Positions 55,223 to 64,000 of a stretch of DNA of 64,000 nucleotides are shown piece by piece. The translations under genes and the position numbers were made by a program. The stretch's first letter is position 1, and the number at the start of each line of letters is the position of its first letter. The notes beneath the pieces were generated by a model, which did no database searches, was not told the origin of the DNA, and saw only the letters and a program-made list of their open reading frames with translations. The stretch spans positions 62,001-126,000 of the forward strand of contig JACJWG010000008.1 in assembly GCA_020637235.1 (NCBI GenBank), given 5' to 3'. This stretch comes from Acidimicrobiaceae bacterium (lineage in GTDB: Bacteria; Actinomycetota; Acidimicrobiia; Acidimicrobiales; Ilumatobacteraceae).

Positions 55223-55272
55223 CACGTCGCCTCGTCGCCAGGCGCTGCCCGGCGCGTGACCCAGTTCTCATC

Positions 55273-55305
55273 GGACCCGGCCGGACGGCCGGGTCCGGTC
55301 GTTTT
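55273..55305 (+). terminator. Intrinsic terminator after rpmA
   Basis: GGACCCGGCC (55273-55282) pairs with GGCCGGGTCC (55287-55296) around the tetraloop GGAC; one more C-G pair can extend it. GGTCGTTTT follows, giving a short T-run. Ten bases later begins the deoC -10. Confidence 0.88.
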
Positions 55306-55314
55306 CCCGAGGTC

Positions 55315-55320
55315 TACAGT
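55315..55320 (+). promoter_or_regulatory. -10 hexamer TACAGT of deoC (leaderless)
   Basis: TACAGT six bases before the deoC ATG, identical in sequence and spacing to the dmpE promoter. Confidence 0.55.
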
Positions 55321-55326
55321 CCACTC

Positions 55327-56256
55327 ATGAGCGCTCCTGATGTCGCTGCCGCCCGCCGAGCCCTCTCGCTCGTCGACCTCACCAACCTCGACGACGCCCC
55401 GACCGACGCCGACATCGATCGTCTCTGCGCCCGGGCGACCGGCCCCTCCGGTTCGGTGGCCGCCGTGTGTGTGTGGCCTCGGTTCGTCGCTCAGGCAGTC
55501 CACCGGCTGGCAGGCACCCCGGTCCGGGTCGCGACCGTGGTCAACTTCCCCCTCGGGGGCGACGACGTCGCAGCCACGGTGACCGAGACCACCCAGGCGC
55601 TCGCCGATGGCGCCGACGAGATCGACCTCGTCCTGCCGTACCGCGCGTTCCTGGCGGGCGAGGTCGCGAAGGCCGAGGCGATGGTGAGCGCCGTGCGCGC
55701 CGCGGTCGCCGCGCCGGCGCGGCTGAAGGTGATCCTGGAGACCGGTGGCTACCCCGACCAGGACGCCGTCCGCCGAGCCACCCGCCTCGCGATCGAGCAG
55801 GGCGCCGACTTCGTGAAGACCTCCACCGGCAAGACGAGTGCGTCCGCCAGCCCCGAGGCGGTGCGAACCATGCTCGTCGAGATCCGCGAGAGTGGATGGC
55901 CGGTCGGCATCAAGCCGAGCGGCGGCATCCGCACCCTCGCCGATGCGTCGGCGTACCTGGCCCTCGCCGACGAGATCATGGGCGAGCACTGGGCCACACC
56001 CGACACGTTCCGGTTCGGTGCGAGCGGCCTGCTCGACGCGCTCGAGCGTTCGATCGCATCCGACGCATCCGACGCATCCGACGCATCCGACGCATCCGAC
56101 GCATCCGACGCATCCGACGCATCCGACGCATCCGACGCATCCGACGCATCCGACGCATCCGACGCATCCGACGCATCCGACGCATCCGACGCATCCGACG
56201 CATCCGACGCATCCGACGCATCCGACGCATCCGACGCATCCGACGCGGCGTACTGA
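55327..56256 (+). CDS. deoC: Deoxyribose-phosphate aldolase with repetitive C-terminal tail
   Basis: 309 aa; the enzyme proper occupies about the first 240. It splits 2-deoxyribose 5-phosphate to glyceraldehyde 3-phosphate and acetaldehyde in deoxynucleoside salvage. Class I aldolase residues: Asp in EIDLVLPY, Schiff-base Lys in FVKTSTGKTS and Lys in GIKPSGGIRT. The end is odd: residues about 244-306 are 21 perfect Ala-Ser-Asp triplets, then AAY. The tail would be disordered and acidic; it adds nothing to the known fold. deoA begins 15 bp downstream, so the two form a deo operon. Confidence 0.92.
   Translation: MSAPDVAAARRALSLVDLTNLDDAPTDADIDRLCARATGPSGSVAAVCVWPRFVAQAVHRLAGTPVRVATVVNFPLGGDDVAATVTETTQALADGADEIDLVLPYRAFLAGEVAKAEAMVSAVRAAVAAPARLKVILETGGYPDQDAVRRATRLAIEQGADFVKTSTGKTSASASPEAVRTMLVEIRESGWPVGIKPSGGIRTLADASAYLALADEIMGEHWATPDTFRFGASGLLDALERSIASDASDASDASDASDASDASDASDASDASDASDASDASDASDASDASDASDASDASDASDASDAAY
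56056..56244 (+). repeat. Tandem repeat (GCATCCGAC)x21 in deoC
   Basis: Twenty-one exact 9-bp copies, 189 bp, with no mismatch. Because the period is a multiple of three, gain or loss of units changes tail length without shifting the frame. Reading frames on both strands remain open through it by repetition alone; those are not genes. Confidence 0.98.
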
Positions 56257-56271
56257 TCGAAAGGAGCCGGC

Positions 56272-57603
56272 ATGTTGCCTCAGGAGATCATCCGTTCGAA
56301 GCGTGACGGCAAGCGCTTGACGGACGCCGAGATCGAGACCTTCGTCGCCGGGCTCACCTCGGGTGCCGTCGCCGACGCCCAGGCCGGCGCGTTCGCGATG
56401 GCGGTGTACCTGCGCGGCATGGACGTCGGCGAGGCCGTCGCGCTCACCCGGGCGATGACCGCGAGCGGCACCCGACTGCGCTGGGATCTGCCCGGCCCGG
56501 TGGTCGACAAGCACTCGACGGGGGGCGTGGGCGACACCGTCAGTCTGATGCTCGGCCCGATGGTGGCCGCGTGCGGCGGGTTCGTGCCGATGATCTCCGG
56601 CCGTGGGCTCGGACACACCGGCGGCACGTACGACAAGTTCGAGAGCATCCCGGGCTACGTCGCCACGCCCACCATGGCGGCGTTCCGTCGGGTCGTCGCG
56701 AAGGTGGGGGTGTCGATCATCGGCCAGACCGCCGATCTCGCACCCGCCGACAAGCGGCTCTACGGCGTGCGTGACGTGACCGCGACGGTGGAGAGCATCC
56801 CGCTCATCACGGCGTCGATCCTGTCGAAGAAGTTGGCTGCCGGGCTCGACGCGCTCGTCATGGACGTGAAGTTCGGCAATGGTGCGTTCATGGCCTCGAT
56901 CGACGACGCGCGGGCGCTGGCGGAGAGCATCACCAGCGTCGCGGCCGGTGCGGGCACACCTACCCACGCGCTGCTCACCGACATGGACCAGCCGCTCGCG
57001 TCGGTGGCCGGCAACGCCCTCGAGGTCGCCTACGCGATCGAGTACCTCACCGGAGCACGACGTGAGCCGCGGATGCACGAGGTGGTGATGGCGCTGTGCG
57101 CCGAGATGCTCGTCGTGGGCGGGCTCGCCCGCTCGGTCGATGCCGCACGCACCCGGCTGCAACGAGCCCTCGACTCGGGTGACGCCGCCGAGCGGTTCGG
57201 CCGCATGGTGAAGGCGATGGGCGGGCCCGGCGACCTGGTGTCGCGTCCGTGGGCACACCTCGAGCGCGCGCCGGTCACGCAGGCGGTGATGCCCGCCCGG
57301 CGTGGTTCCGTCGCGGCCGTCGACACCCGATCGGTCGGTCTCGCCGTCGTCGTGCTCGGCGGTGGACGCACCCGTCCGCAGGACGACGTCGACCATGCCG
57401 TCGGGCTCACCGACCTCGCCGGCGTCGGCGATCGGGTGGGCGACGATCGCCCGCTGTGCGTCGTGCACGCCCGCTCCGAGGCCGCCGCCGCCGAGGCGGC
57501 CGAGCGGGTGCGCGCCGCGTACCGGTTGGGCCGATCCGTACCGGACATCGGCGCGCCGGTCCGCGACCGGATCGTCGGCCGCGTGCCCCGCCGGCGCAGC
57601 TGA
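56272..57603 (+). CDS. deoA: Thymidine phosphorylase
   Basis: 443 aa. Phosphorolyses thymidine and deoxyuridine to the base and deoxyribose 1-phosphate. Signature VVDKHSTGGVGDTVSLML (phosphate and nucleoside site), the GRGLGHTGGTYDKFESIPG segment and ALVMDVKFGNGAFM; length typical. GAAAGGAGCC lies before the ATG. Together with deoC it feeds deoxyribose carbon into glycolysis; a phosphopentomutase gene is not in this stretch. Pyrimidine-nucleoside phosphorylase is the alternative name within the family. Confidence 0.94.
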   Translation: MLPQEIIRSKRDGKRLTDAEIETFVAGLTSGAVADAQAGAFAMAVYLRGMDVGEAVALTRAMTASGTRLRWDLPGPVVDKHSTGGVGDTVSLMLGPMVAACGGFVPMISGRGLGHTGGTYDKFESIPGYVATPTMAAFRRVVAKVGVSIIGQTADLAPADKRLYGVRDVTATVESIPLITASILSKKLAAGLDALVMDVKFGNGAFMASIDDARALAESITSVAAGAGTPTHALLTDMDQPLASVAGNALEVAYAIEYLTGARREPRMHEVVMALCAEMLVVGGLARSVDAARTRLQRALDSGDAAERFGRMVKAMGGPGDLVSRPWAHLERAPVTQAVMPARRGSVAAVDTRSVGLAVVVLGGGRTRPQDDVDHAVGLTDLAGVGDRVGDDRPLCVVHARSEAAAAEAAERVRAAYRLGRSVPDIGAPVRDRIVGRVPRRRS

Positions 57604-57784
57604 CGCCGACATCGCCCCTGCTCAGGGGTGCCCGTTCCGCTGCGGCAGCGGATCCCGTTCCGACCATTGGCGTGGCCCGCGACACGACTGGCACACTCTC
57701 GCCACCTGGTCGACACATGGCGGCCGACCGGGACGTTCCCCCGCCACGCGTCGGCTGACGCGCGCCCGACCAGGAGGTTTCACG

Positions 57785-59807
57785 ATGCGACGTCAGGTGA
57801 TGGCCGTGATGTGTGTGGCGGGTCTGGCGGCCGGATGCAGCGGGAGCGACACCGGCGACGCCGAGCGTGACGACACGGGCGCCGACGCGACCGAGGTGGA
57901 GGCCGGTGACGTCGCCACGACCACGGCGGACACCGCTGCCACCGGGGTCACGGCGACCACCCTGATCGAGACGTCGATGCCGCCGGCCGTGCCGTCGGCG
58001 GGGTGGACGGTACTCGTATACTCCATCGCCGACACCGACCTCGAGCCGTTCCTGCTCGACGACGTCGGGGAGATGGCCGAGACCACCGGCGGCGACGCGA
58101 TGAACATCGTGGCGCTGGTCGACCGGGCGAGCGACTACAGCACCGATCCCGTCGTGGGACTCGACGACTGGGAGGGTGGCAAGCTGCTCCATCTCCGTGC
58201 CGACGGGGCGATCGAGCTCGCCGACCTGGGCGACGTGAACACCGGCGACCCGCAACTGCTCGCCGACTTCGTGGCGACGGGCATGGCCCAGTTCCCTGCC
58301 GAGCACTACGCGCTCGTCATCTCCGATCACGGCGCGTCGTGGCCGGGTGTCGGCGGGGACGAGTCGAGCGGCCACGACGGGCTCTCGCTCGCCGAGATCG
58401 ACGCAGCGCTCGCCGCCGGACTGCAGGGCGCCGCAGCGTCGGGCGTCGCCGCCGATCGCTTCGATCTGCTGGGCTTCGACGCGTGCCTGATGGCCACGTA
58501 CGAAGTGGCGAGCACGCTGGCGCCGCACGCACGCCGGCTGCTCGCGTCACAGGAGCTCGAGCCGGGGCACGGCTGGGATTACCGCGCGCTGCAGCTCCTG
58601 CAGGACGATCCGTCCACCGACGTCGACACCCTCGGCAGCGCGCTCATCGACGGATTCGAGGCACAGGCGAAGGAGCAGCAGACCGATGCGGAGATCACCC
58701 TGTCGCTGATCGACCTCGAGCAGATCGGCACGCTCGACGCGGCGATGGACGAGTTCACCGCGGCGCTCACCCCGCGGGCCGCGGCGCTCGGCCCGATCAT
58801 CGGTCGGACCCGGTCGTCGACGCTCTCGTTCGGCCGCAGCCCCGACCCGTCGACCGACACCCACATGGTCGACCTCGGGATGCTGGTCGGCGAGATCGGC
58901 GTCGATGCACTCGACGTGAGCGCACAGGCCGACGACGTGATCCGGGCGCTCAACGACCTCGTGCTCGATCGGGTCGCCGGTGCCGCCACCCGAGGCGCCA
59001 CCGGGCTGTCGATCTACTTCCCGCCCGAGGCACAGTGGTTCGCGACCGACTACGAGTCGCTGGACCCGGTCGACGGTTGGACGGCATTCCTTCAGGCCTA
59101 CTACTCGAGCGGGGAGGCGATCCCCGCCGACGAGTATCCGACCTTCGACGCCGACGAGCTCGAGGCGGAGCTGGTGGACGGCGGCATCGAGGTGTCCGGT
59201 TCGTTCGACCCGGACACGTTGGTGAACGTCGCCGAGGCCTCGATCGAGTACGGCCTGATCGGGGAGGACGGCTCGGTCACCTACATCGGTCGCGAACCCG
59301 CCACCGTCGCCGACGACGGCTCGGGCATCGTGAGCGCCTTCTACGACCTGACGACGCTCACCATGAGCGACGGGATCGACACGGCGTACGCATACGTCGA
59401 CCTCAGCTACGACGACGACAGCGACCTGATCACGATCGACGTGCCGCTCGCGCACTACCCGGTGGGCGAGAGTGAGCAGTACGACGACGTGGTGCTCTCG
59501 TTGGTGCTCGACGCGAACGGCGACGTGCTGAGCGAGACGTACTACCTGTACGACGAGGAGCTCGGCACGTTCGGCGAGCTCACCGCCGACCCCGAGGCGA
59601 TCATCGTGCCGTACGTCTTCGTGCAGGGTGCCGACGGTTCGAGCGAGGTGGGTGCCGACGAGCGACGTCGGGCTGTACGCCGACCTGCCCTCGATCGCCT
59701 ACGACCTCGAGTCGCTGCCGTCGGGCACCGAGCTGTGGGTCGAGCTGCACGTCACCGACTTCGGTGGCAACACGGCGACGCTGGGCGCTGCGGTGGTGCT
59801 GCCCTGA
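57785..59807 (+). pseudogene. Clostripain-family (C11) cysteine peptidase lipoprotein, apparent +1 frameshift near 59650
   Basis: Signal peptide with lipobox LAAGC, a Thr/Ala/Asp-rich linker, then a C11 peptidase domain: His182 in VISDHGASWPG and Cys234 in LGFDACLMATYEVA form the catalytic dyad. AGGAGG precedes the ATG. The uninterrupted frame runs to 59899 but its end turns Arg-rich (ERRRAVRRPALDRL). From 59652 another frame gives a natural end, PTSDVGLYADLPSIAYDLES then ELWVELHVTDFGGNTATL, stopping at 59807 before dgt. Removing one G of the GGG at 59650-59652 joins both. The catalytic part is intact. This may be sequencing error, a true mutation, or a shift; I mark it pseudogene with low certainty on cause. 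Confidence 0.7.
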
Positions 59808-59840
59808 CTCGGGCCACGCCCCGACCCGGGCGTGCCCGTG

Positions 59841-61028
59841 TCAGGGCGAGGTGCCGATGCCTTGTGGGAGCTGGTCGGCCGGCCAGCCGAGCAGGGTGAC
59901 GGCCTGACGGCAGGCGAACCGGTCGGTCATCCCACCCACGTACGCGACCGCCGCCCGCAACGCCTCGGTGCTGCCGGCCTCGACGCCGTCGACCCCCGGC
60001 AGCGAGTTGGGCCGATCGGCGTAGTGCTCGACCAGCGCGCGGAGCAGGGCGACGACACTGTGGCCCTGCGCTGCCGATGCCGGGCGCAAGTAGATCCGCT
60101 CGTAGTTGAACTGCCGGAACGCCGCGAGCGCCTCGGCGAAGCGGGCGGTCATCCCGATCCGGCCGGTGTGGGCAGCGGCGTCGATCATCGCCCCGATGAA
60201 GGCCCCGAGTTGCTCGCGTCGTTCGACGCCGCACCGATCGCGCACGAGCAGCGGCAACATGTCGATGCTGACGATGCCGGCTGCGACCGCGTCCTCGAAG
60301 TCGTGGCACACATACGCGATCCGGTCGGCCCAACTGACGACCTCGCCCTCGGGGGTCATCGGTGCCGGTCGGCTCCACGAGTGGTTGCGGATGCCGTCGA
60401 GTGTCTCGACGCAGAGGTTGAGCGAGGTGAGGGTGACGTCGGCGCCCCAGACGGCGTGATCGAAACCGCCGTCGACGTACGGGCTGAGGGCGTCCTCGCT
60501 GGCGTGGCCGCCCGGCCCGTGCCCGCAGTCGTGGCCGAGGGCGATCGCCTCGGCGAGCGGCACGTTGAGGCCGAGCACCTGCGCGACGCTCGTGGCGACC
60601 TGCGCGACCTCGAGCGCATGGGTGAGCCAGGTGCGCTGGTGGTCGTCGGGGAACACGAACACCTGGGTCTTGCCGGCCAGCCGGCGGAACGCGCTGGCGT
60701 GCAGGATGCGGTCGCGGTCGCGTTCGAAGCACGTGCGCCACAGGTCGGGCTCCTCGTCGACGAGGCGGTCGCCGGCGCCCGAGGCGCGGGTGGCGAGCAC
60801 GGCGAGATGCTCCGCCTCCCGGATCTCGCGGTCGGCCCGACGCAGGATGCGGGTGGTGCCACTGCCGGCCCACGAGTCGGCATGGGCGAGCCGGACACCG
60901 TGCTCGGCACCGTGTCCGGCCATCGTGGACGCCCACCTGGTGGCGCGCTCGGCCCGGTCGGCGAGGTCGGCACTCGCCGCGGCGTGCGGCTGATCGGCCG
61001 CTCGTGGGGCGTGGGGCGACTCGCTCAT
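59841..61028 (-). CDS. dgt: dGTPase / deoxynucleoside triphosphate triphosphohydrolase (HD domain)
   Basis: 395 aa. It splits dGTP (or dNTPs) to deoxynucleoside and tripolyphosphate. HD-domain metal residues: His in QRTWLTHALEVAQ, HD in IALGHDCGHGPGGHASE and Asp in VVSWADRIAYVCHD. The N-terminal SAFRRLAGKTQVFVFP is the family signature. ATG 61028 has TACCCT six bases upstream. Convergent with the peptidase gene and divergent from obg, with 105 bp between starts. Confidence 0.92.
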   Translation of the reverse strand: MSESPHAPRAADQPHAAASADLADRAERATRWASTMAGHGAEHGVRLAHADSWAGSGTTRILRRADREIREAEHLAVLATRASGAGDRLVDEEPDLWRTCFERDRDRILHASAFRRLAGKTQVFVFPDDHQRTWLTHALEVAQVATSVAQVLGLNVPLAEAIALGHDCGHGPGGHASEDALSPYVDGGFDHAVWGADVTLTSLNLCVETLDGIRNHSWSRPAPMTPEGEVVSWADRIAYVCHDFEDAVAAGIVSIDMLPLLVRDRCGVERREQLGAFIGAMIDAAAHTGRIGMTARFAEALAAFRQFNYERIYLRPASAAQGHSVVALLRALVEHYADRPNSLPGVDGVEAGSTEALRAAVAYVGGMTDRFACRQAVTLLGWPADQLPQGIGTSP

Positions 61029-61133
61029 GGGGTCAGGGTACCGAGTGGGTGCGACACGGCCGTGGAACCCGTCGGGGCACCGGGGAGCTGCGGCGATAGC
61101 CTCGAACGAGTTCCCAGTCGGGTCGAGGGTGAC

Positions 61134-62372
61134 ATGAGCGGATTCGTCGACGAGGTCCAACTGAACGTGCGTGGCGGCGACGGTGGCGCTGGCTGCGTGG
61201 CCTTCCGGCGCGAAGGTCCGGTGGCGCTCGGCGGCCCGAACGGCGGCGACGGCGGCAACGGCGGCGACGTCTGGCTGGTGGCCGACCGCAACGTGGCGTC
61301 GCTGCTCGCGTTCAGGGATCATCCGCACCGCCGCGCCGTCAACGGCGTGCACGGCAAGGGCAAGGACCAGCACGGCAAGCGGGGCGAGCCGCTCGAGGTG
61401 CACGTCCCCGAGGGCACCGTCGCCTACGACATGTACACCGGCGAGCTGCTCGCCGACCTCGCCAACCACGGCGACCGCTGGCTCGCGGCGCACGGCGGCC
61501 GCGGCGGTCGGGGCAACGCCAAGTTCTGGTCGAACAAGCGGCGCGCGCCGAGCTTCGCCGAGCAGGGCGAGCACGGCGAGGAGCGCTGGCTGCGCCTCGA
61601 ATTGAAGCTGATGGCCGACGTCGCGTTGGTGGGGTTCCCCAACGTCGGCAAGAGCACGCTCATCAGCGTCATCAGCGCGGCGAAGCCGAAGATCGCGAAC
61701 TACCCGTTCACCACGCTCGAGCCCAACCTGGGCGTCGTGCGTGTCGACGAGGACACCGACTTCGTCGTCGCCGACATCCCCGGGCTGATCGAGGGTGCGA
61801 GCGAGGGCAAGGGCCTCGGACACCAGTTCCTCCGCCACATCGAACGCGCCCGGGTGTTGTGCGTGATGGTCGACCTCGCGCCGGTCGACGGCGTCGGCCC
61901 GCGCGAGCAGGAGACCGTGCTGCTGCGCGAGCTCGGCGAGTACCAGCCCGACCTCCTCGAGCGCCCTCGGCTCACCGTCGGCACCAAGGCCGACATGGCG
62001 ACCGAGGACTGGGACGGTGAGTCGATCAGCGCGATCACCCACCAGGGCGTGCGCGAGTTGGTCGGCCGCCTCGCCTCGCTCGTGCACGAGGCCCGCCAGG
62101 AGCAGCCGGCCAACGAGGGCATCGTGATCATCCGACCCCAGGCCGAGGGCGCTCGCGTCGAACGCCTCGGCGACCACGAATTCCGCCTCGTCGGTCGTCA
62201 GGTCGAGCGCGTCGTCGCGCTGAACGACATCACCACCCCCGAGGCGCAGGCCTACATCGATCACCAACTCGAACGGCTGCAGGTGCCGAAGCTGCTCGCT
62301 CGGGCGGGTGCGATGGACGGCGACGTGGTGTGGATCGCCGACTTCAGCTTCGAGTACCAGCAGGGGAAGTGA
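61134..62372 (+). CDS. obg: Obg-family ribosome-assembly GTPase
   Basis: 412 aa. Glycine-rich Obg domain (FVDEVQLNVRGGDGGAGCVA ... GGPNGGDGGNGGDVW), G domain with G1 GFPNVGKST, switch/G2 region NYPFTTLEPN, G3 DIPGLIEG and G4 TKAD, then an OCT C-terminal domain. Acts in 50S maturation and stress control. TAGCCT (61096-61101) is a likely -10 and GAGGG lies just before the ATG, so this mRNA has a short leader. Its stop overlaps the proB start (GTGA). Confidence 0.95.
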   Translation: MSGFVDEVQLNVRGGDGGAGCVAFRREGPVALGGPNGGDGGNGGDVWLVADRNVASLLAFRDHPHRRAVNGVHGKGKDQHGKRGEPLEVHVPEGTVAYDMYTGELLADLANHGDRWLAAHGGRGGRGNAKFWSNKRRAPSFAEQGEHGEERWLRLELKLMADVALVGFPNVGKSTLISVISAAKPKIANYPFTTLEPNLGVVRVDEDTDFVVADIPGLIEGASEGKGLGHQFLRHIERARVLCVMVDLAPVDGVGPREQETVLLRELGEYQPDLLERPRLTVGTKADMATEDWDGESISAITHQGVRELVGRLASLVHEARQEQPANEGIVIIRPQAEGARVERLGDHEFRLVGRQVERVVALNDITTPEAQAYIDHQLERLQVPKLLARAGAMDGDVVWIADFSFEYQQGK

Positions 62373-63466
62373 CGGCCGCCGTGCGGATCGTCGTGAAGAT
62401 CGGGACCTCGTCGCTCACCGACGAACTGGGTGTGATCGACGAGCAGGTGATCGAGTCGCTGTGTGAGCAGATCGTGCGCACCCGCGACCTCGGCCACGAG
62501 GTCGTGCTCGTCAGCTCGGGCGCCGTGTCGGCCGGGGTGGCGGCGCTCGGGTTGCCCGCCCGCCCCACCGACACGCCGACACTGCAGGCACTGTCGGCAG
62601 CCGGGCAGAGCCGGCTGATGGAGGTGTACAACCGCCATCTGGGCGCGCGTGGTGTGGTGGCCGCGCAGGTGCTGCTGGTGCCGCACGACTTCATCGACCG
62701 GCGCCAGTACCTGCACGCACGGCACACCCTGGTGCGCCTGCTCGAGCTGGGATGCGTGCCGATCATCAACGAGAACGACGCCATCGCGAACGACGAGATC
62801 CGCTACGGCGACAACGACCGGATCGCTGCGCTCGTGGCGCACAGCCTGTCCGCCGATCTGCTCGTGCTGCTGACCGACACCGCCGGGCTGTACACCAGCG
62901 ACCCGCGCACCGATCCGGACGCACGGTTGATCTCGCGGGTCTCCGCCGACGATCCGTTGCTGGCGGTGAGCGCCGGACGGTCGGGATCGAATCGTGGCAG
63001 CGGCGGCATGGCGTCGAAGCTGGCGGCGGCGCGCACGGCGAGCTTCAGCGGCGTACGCGCCGTGATCGCCGCGGCGTCTCGCGCCGACGTGCTGGTCGAG
63101 GCGTCGAAGGACCTCGACGTCGGCACCACCTTCATGCCGAACGACCGCAAACTGTCGGCACGCAAGCTGTGGATCGGGTTCGCCTCACTCGTCGAAGGGG
63201 CGATCACCGTCGACGACGGTGCCGTGCGGGCGCTCACCGAGTGGGGTCGCTCGCTGTTGCCGGCCGGTGTGGTCGACGTGCGCGGTGCGTTCGTCGAGGA
63301 GTCGATCGTCGAGGTGCGCGACGTGCACGGCGAGGTGATCGCCCGCGGCATGGTGCTGTGCGACGCCGACACCCTGCGCACCATCAAGGGCAAGCGCACC
63401 GGCGACCTCCCCGCCGAGATCGCCCACGAGGTCGTCCACCGCGACGACCTCGTCGTGCTCGCCTGA
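62369..63466 (+). CDS. proB: Glutamate 5-kinase with PUA domain
   Basis: 365 aa. First step of proline synthesis, phosphorylating glutamate. Amino-acid-kinase domain: RIVVKIGTSSLTDELG, LVSSGAVSAGVAALGL, NENDAIANDEIRYGDNDRIA and GSNRGSGGMASKLAAA; C-terminal PUA domain (about 275-365, VVDVRGAFVEESIVEVRDV). GTG 62369 overlaps the obg stop; a GTG four codons later (62381) is an alternative. The usual next gene, proA, does not follow; an AAA ATPase gene does. Confidence 0.95.
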   Translation: MTAAVRIVVKIGTSSLTDELGVIDEQVIESLCEQIVRTRDLGHEVVLVSSGAVSAGVAALGLPARPTDTPTLQALSAAGQSRLMEVYNRHLGARGVVAAQVLLVPHDFIDRRQYLHARHTLVRLLELGCVPIINENDAIANDEIRYGDNDRIAALVAHSLSADLLVLLTDTAGLYTSDPRTDPDARLISRVSADDPLLAVSAGRSGSNRGSGGMASKLAAARTASFSGVRAVIAAASRADVLVEASKDLDVGTTFMPNDRKLSARKLWIGFASLVEGAITVDDGAVRALTEWGRSLLPAGVVDVRGAFVEESIVEVRDVHGEVIARGMVLCDADTLRTIKGKRTGDLPAEIAHEVVHRDDLVVLA

Positions 63467-63525
63467 TCAGCGGACCGTCCTCCGCGCCGGGCGAGTCGCT
63501 CGCGCATGGCAGCATGCCGGGCGTG

Positions 63526-64000
63526 ATGCCTGCGTCGCCGCCGTTCCTGCGGACCCTCGGCCTCGCTCCCGACGCCTCGCGCACCGGGTACCCGCACGAC
63601 ATCCCGGCGGTGGCAGCGCTCGACGACCTCGAGTTCGGCGCGCTCACGATGCTGGTCGGGGAGAACGGCTCGGGCAAATCGACGATCATCGAGGCCGTTG
63701 CCGCAGCGACGGGCTTCAACGCCGAGGGCGGCAGCCGCAACCTCCGCTTCGCGACCCACGACACCCACTCGACACTCGTCCGCGACCTCGAGCTGCGGTG
63801 GGCCAGGCGACCACCGTGGGGCTGGTTCCTCCGCGCGGAGACCTTCTACGGGATGGCGACGGCGATCGCGACCGACGACCCGGAGTACGGCGTGACGGCT
63901 CACTTCCCCGACTTCCACGGGCGTTCGCACGGCGAGGCATTCCGCACCCTGGTCGAGAATCGGTTCACCGGCGCCGGCTTCTACGTGATGGACGAGCCGG
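63526..64000 (+). CDS. AAA/ABC-type ATPase, 3'-truncated by the window end
   Basis: 158 codons are visible. N-terminal P-loop LTMLVGENGSGKSTIIEAVA, then RNLRFATHDTHST and, at the window end, a Walker-B-like GAGFYVMDEP. It looks like the predicted P-loop ATPases of the AAA_23/YhaN-type or stand-alone ABC ATPase group; the ABC signature (expected near LSGGE/SHGEAF) is represented by GRSHGEAFRTLV. In-frame starts at 63514, 63523 and 63526 are possible; CAGCAT may be a -10. No transmembrane partner can be seen. Confidence 0.8.
   Translation, partial: MPASPPFLRTLGLAPDASRTGYPHDIPAVAALDDLEFGALTMLVGENGSGKSTIIEAVAAATGFNAEGGSRNLRFATHDTHSTLVRDLELRWARRPPWGWFLRAETFYGMATAIATDDPEYGVTAHFPDFHGRSHGEAFRTLVENRFTGAGFYVMDEP

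Noticed and set aside
56056..56244. Possible CRISPR-like array
   Set aside because: Units are 9 bp, contiguous and in frame with deoC; no spacers and no cas genes.
57604..57784. Further IclR operator before the clostripain-type gene
   Set aside because: Two GTTCCG half-sites occur at about 57630-57662 but in direct, not inverted, orientation, and the gene has a normal ribosome binding site.
59652..59899. The unshifted Arg-rich end of the clostripain-type protein as genuine
   Set aside because: It runs into the dgt gene, loses family-like composition and stops 92 bp later than the natural end in the +1 frame.

Overview
The window is GC-rich, densely coded DNA with the look of a free-living actinobacterium. 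Three things suggest the class Acidimicrobiia (Ilumatobacter-like): a DUF222/HNH gene, a DevR-type two-component pair, and a rod-shape locus placed between housekeeping genes. That placement is inference, not demonstrated. Many genes carry a TAnnnT -10 hexamer only 6-9 nt before the start codon and no Shine-Dalgarno, which points to widespread leaderless mRNA. There is no rRNA, prophage, integrase, transposase or CRISPR array.

Positions 1-17,513 hold a complete phenol/catechol meta-cleavage island. All fifteen homologues of the Pseudomonas dmpKLMNOPQBCDEFGHI set are present: a six-part diiron phenol hydroxylase, a protective ferredoxin, catechol 2,3-dioxygenase, both the hydrolytic and dehydrogenase branches, and the lower pathway to pyruvate and acetyl-CoA. 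They form four transcription units: iclR-dmpD (minus), dmpE, dmpFGHIC and dmpKLMNOPQB. Each starts 52-53 bp from the centre of a GTTCCG-N5-CGGAAC palindrome. An Arr-like ADP-ribosyltransferase, a peptidase E and a block of 72-bp hairpin repeats sit inside the island. Two IclR regulators and one LuxR-type regulator belong to it; a cut-off PEP-utilising enzyme begins the window and a STAS protein ends this region.

Positions 17,584-31,544 are mixed accessory genes: tRNA-Gly(TCC); a DUF222/HNH endonuclease gene bracketed by identical 18-bp palindromes; an amidohydrolase; an alpha/beta hydrolase; a cellulose-synthase-like glycosyltransferase; a GH18-like protein with two sugar-binding modules; an SPFH protein; a metallophosphoesterase; SelO; a secreted LamG/FG-GAP protein; and tRNA-Pro(TGG). 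Positions 31,633-37,614 hold an N-terminally extended multicopper oxidase, a DevS/DevR-like pair with two DevR-box-like sites, an alpha-carbonic anhydrase lipoprotein, a PLP enzyme and a small hypothetical gene.

Positions 37,713-64,000 are mostly core genes: tig-clpP-clpX, folC, a DapB-like gene, ndk, mreBCD-mrdA-rodA, RNase E/G with a long structured leader, a two-gene polysaccharide unit (Alg14/Alg13-type fusion plus deacetylase-like protein), rplU-rpmA, deoC-deoA, a clostripain-type lipoprotein with a probable frameshift, dgt, obg-proB and the start of an AAA ATPase. deoC ends in 21 perfect copies of a 9-bp repeat encoding Ala-Ser-Asp.
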